A stretch of 6,839 nt of DNA, taken from an uncultured bacterium (lineage in GTDB: Bacteria > Cyanobacteriota > Vampirovibrionia > Gastranaerophilales > Gastranaerophilaceae). The position numbers and the translations under genes are program-made. A model generated the notes under the pieces. That model saw only the letters and a program-made list of their open reading frames with translations. It did not search any database and was not told the DNA's origin. The stretch spans positions 1 through 6,839 of the forward strand of contig CAMAGQ010000090.1 in NCBI GenBank assembly GCA_945833895.1, given 5' to 3'. Positions 6,037 through 6,839 of the stretch are shown here, one piece after another (position 1 is the stretch's first letter; each line of letters begins with the position of its first letter).

Positions 6037-6053
6037 AAACAAACATGCCGTCT

Positions 6054-6080
6054 ATCATACATCTGGGGAATTTTTGTAAA
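6054..6080 (-). promoter_or_regulatory. Candidate promoter of the symporter-ileS operon
   Basis: Minus-strand -35 TTTACA (6080-6075) and -10 TATGAT (6059-6054) are 15 bases apart, slightly short. Like the tRNA-Ala promoter it has TTTACA followed by A residues and ATG immediately before the -10. Transcription would begin near 6047, leaving about 35 bases before TTG 6012 but only about 5 before TTG 6042. Confidence 0.45.
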
Positions 6081-6107
6081 TTTTTTTTAAATTTGTGAGA
6101 GAAAATT

Positions 6108-6812
6108 TTAATGAAGATAATTCATGTTCCCAAATTTTACAATGTAATATGCGCATCCCCAACCTGAGCCTGTCAATTTGCAGTTAGTTTCATAAGGTGT
6201 GTCATCTCCGGGCCCACCGTCGGCTTGAACACCTCTTCCGGAAAAATATGTTATTGCAAAAACATCTCGCCCGACAATATTAGGTGACAGGCTGCCGTTT
6301 ACGTCAAAGAAAAAATCAACTTTATTTTCTGTACTTCCCATCCACATGTGCGTGCCATTACTAAGTACAACTTTGTAAAATCCGTCACCGTCATAACTTG
6401 AAGTTGTGCCTGACCCTCTTAAATAAAGATATCTGTTTTGTGTCACGCATTGTTTATGAGGGTCATTTATTCCACAATCCAGAGATAGTTTTAATCCGTG
6501 TTTCATTACGTCTCCGATTTTTTCGGCATTCTGGCGAGTGTAAAAAGATGTATCCAGCCCCCAAGTTTCTGGAGTTCCGTATTCAGGCTCGACTAAAAGC
6601 ATTGCTTGAGCAATTATAGAATAGACTTCCTTAACTTTTGTTACTGTTGCTCGTTCATTATACTTTGTAATCAAAGAAGGTATTGTCATTGCTGAAATTA
6701 CACCAATTATACCTAACGTGACCAAAACTTCTGCCAACGTAAAACCTGCTTTAACTTTAGTTGGTGGCATATCTATGTGTGTACTCCTCTCCGATGTAAA
6801 TGCTCTTCTCAC
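6108..6812 (-). CDS. Type IV pilin-like / pseudopilin protein with prepilin cleavage motif
   Basis: A 234-residue prepilin-like protein. The prepilin peptidase site is KAG|FTLAE (cleavage after G23), with the conserved Glu at mature position 5 (E28) and a hydrophobic helix to about residue 46 that anchors the protein in the inner membrane and packs in a pilus or pseudopilus. The C-terminal globular part has two cysteine pairs, C113/C122 and C211/C220, likely disulfides. It also carries the block FFFDVNGSLSPNIVGRDVF (167-185), whose Asp/Asn residues may bind an ion, and ends GWGC...NMNYLH. Such proteins occur in many copies in Gastranaerophilales, mostly without assigned partners; no pilus assembly genes are in this window. 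The start used is GTG 6812 with GAGG 5 bases upstream. An ATG at 6770 would give a more usual 9-residue leader, but its GGAGAGGAG lies 13 bases away. The stop is about 95 bases before the symporter start. Whether it is a pilus subunit, secretion pseudopilin or surface adhesin cannot be told. Confidence 0.88.
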   Translation of the reverse strand: MRRAFTSERSTHIDMPPTKVKAGFTLAEVLVTLGIIGVISAMTIPSLITKYNERATVTKVKEVYSIIAQAMLLVEPEYGTPETWGLDTSFYTRQNAEKIGDVMKHGLKLSLDCGINDPHKQCVTQNRYLYLRGSGTTSSYDGDGFYKVVLSNGTHMWMGSTENKVDFFFDVNGSLSPNIVGRDVFAITYFSGRGVQADGGPGDDTPYETNCKLTGSGWGCAYYIVKFGNMNYLH

Positions 6813-6817
6813 CTATT

Positions 6818-6821
6818 CCTC
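6818..6821 (-). promoter_or_regulatory. Ribosome-binding site for the GTG start of the pilin-like gene
   Basis: Minus-strand GAGG is 5 bases before GTG 6812. It supports the longer form, although the ATG at 6770 remains a rival start. Confidence 0.4.
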
Positions 6822-6839
6822 TTTCCTATTTCCATATAG

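Noticed and set aside
6044..6046. Minus-strand ATG just upstream of the symporter frame as its start
   Set aside because: It is out of frame and stops after four codons, so it cannot start the symporter.
6078..6094. AAATTT/AAATTT hairpin after the pilin-like gene as a terminator
   Set aside because: The stem is only six A-T pairs in a very AT-rich stretch and overlaps the candidate -35 of the symporter promoter.

Overview
The window looks like part of a gut-type, low-GC bacterial chromosome. The best lineage guess is Gastranaerophilales (the non-photosynthetic Melainabacteria/Vampirovibrionia relatives of cyanobacteria). The main clue is the pilin-like gene at the right edge. Its GFTLAEVLVTLGIIGVISA start, its 'DVNG...PN..GRDVF' block and its 'GWGCAYY...NMNYLH' ending match a protein type that is unusually abundant in that order. 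This lineage call rests on remembered family patterns, not on a search.

Layout, left to right. Positions 1-198 are non-coding and AT-rich. Positions 199-1053 (+) hold an orphan two-part protein: an N-terminal DAFRH/GHEF/MDMWNN domain resembling DUF6973, and a C-terminal tail seen in phage and mobile-element proteins. Positions 1054-1219 are non-coding and carry two partial copies of the T-arm of the adjacent tRNA. A strong terminator follows, then tRNA-Ala(UGC) on the minus strand with a clear promoter and a structured leader of about 70 nt. All remaining genes are on the minus strand: a stand-alone TSCPD/TIGR03905-type four-cysteine protein (1447-1734), a rho-independent terminator, ileS (1899-4709), a DAACS-family dicarboxylate/amino-acid symporter (4711-about 6012) and the pilin-like protein (6108-6812).

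How the genes relate. The symporter and ileS are one base apart, with the ileS ribosome-binding site inside the symporter's last codons, so they form a translationally coupled operon that ends at the 1842-1871 terminator. The TSCPD gene and tRNA-Ala have their own promoter signals. The left third (orphan protein, AT-rich flanks, tRNA T-arm copies) looks like accessory DNA abutting the 3' end of a tRNA gene, a classic integration boundary. The right two thirds look like ordinary chromosome.

The most notable points are an IleRS whose HIGH signature reads HVGT, a symporter with Asn at a position that is a Na+-binding Asp in GltPh, a symporter start that is probably an internal TTG, and the tRNA-derived repeats beside the orphan protein. 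I found no CRISPR array, insertion sequence or complete new multi-gene system.
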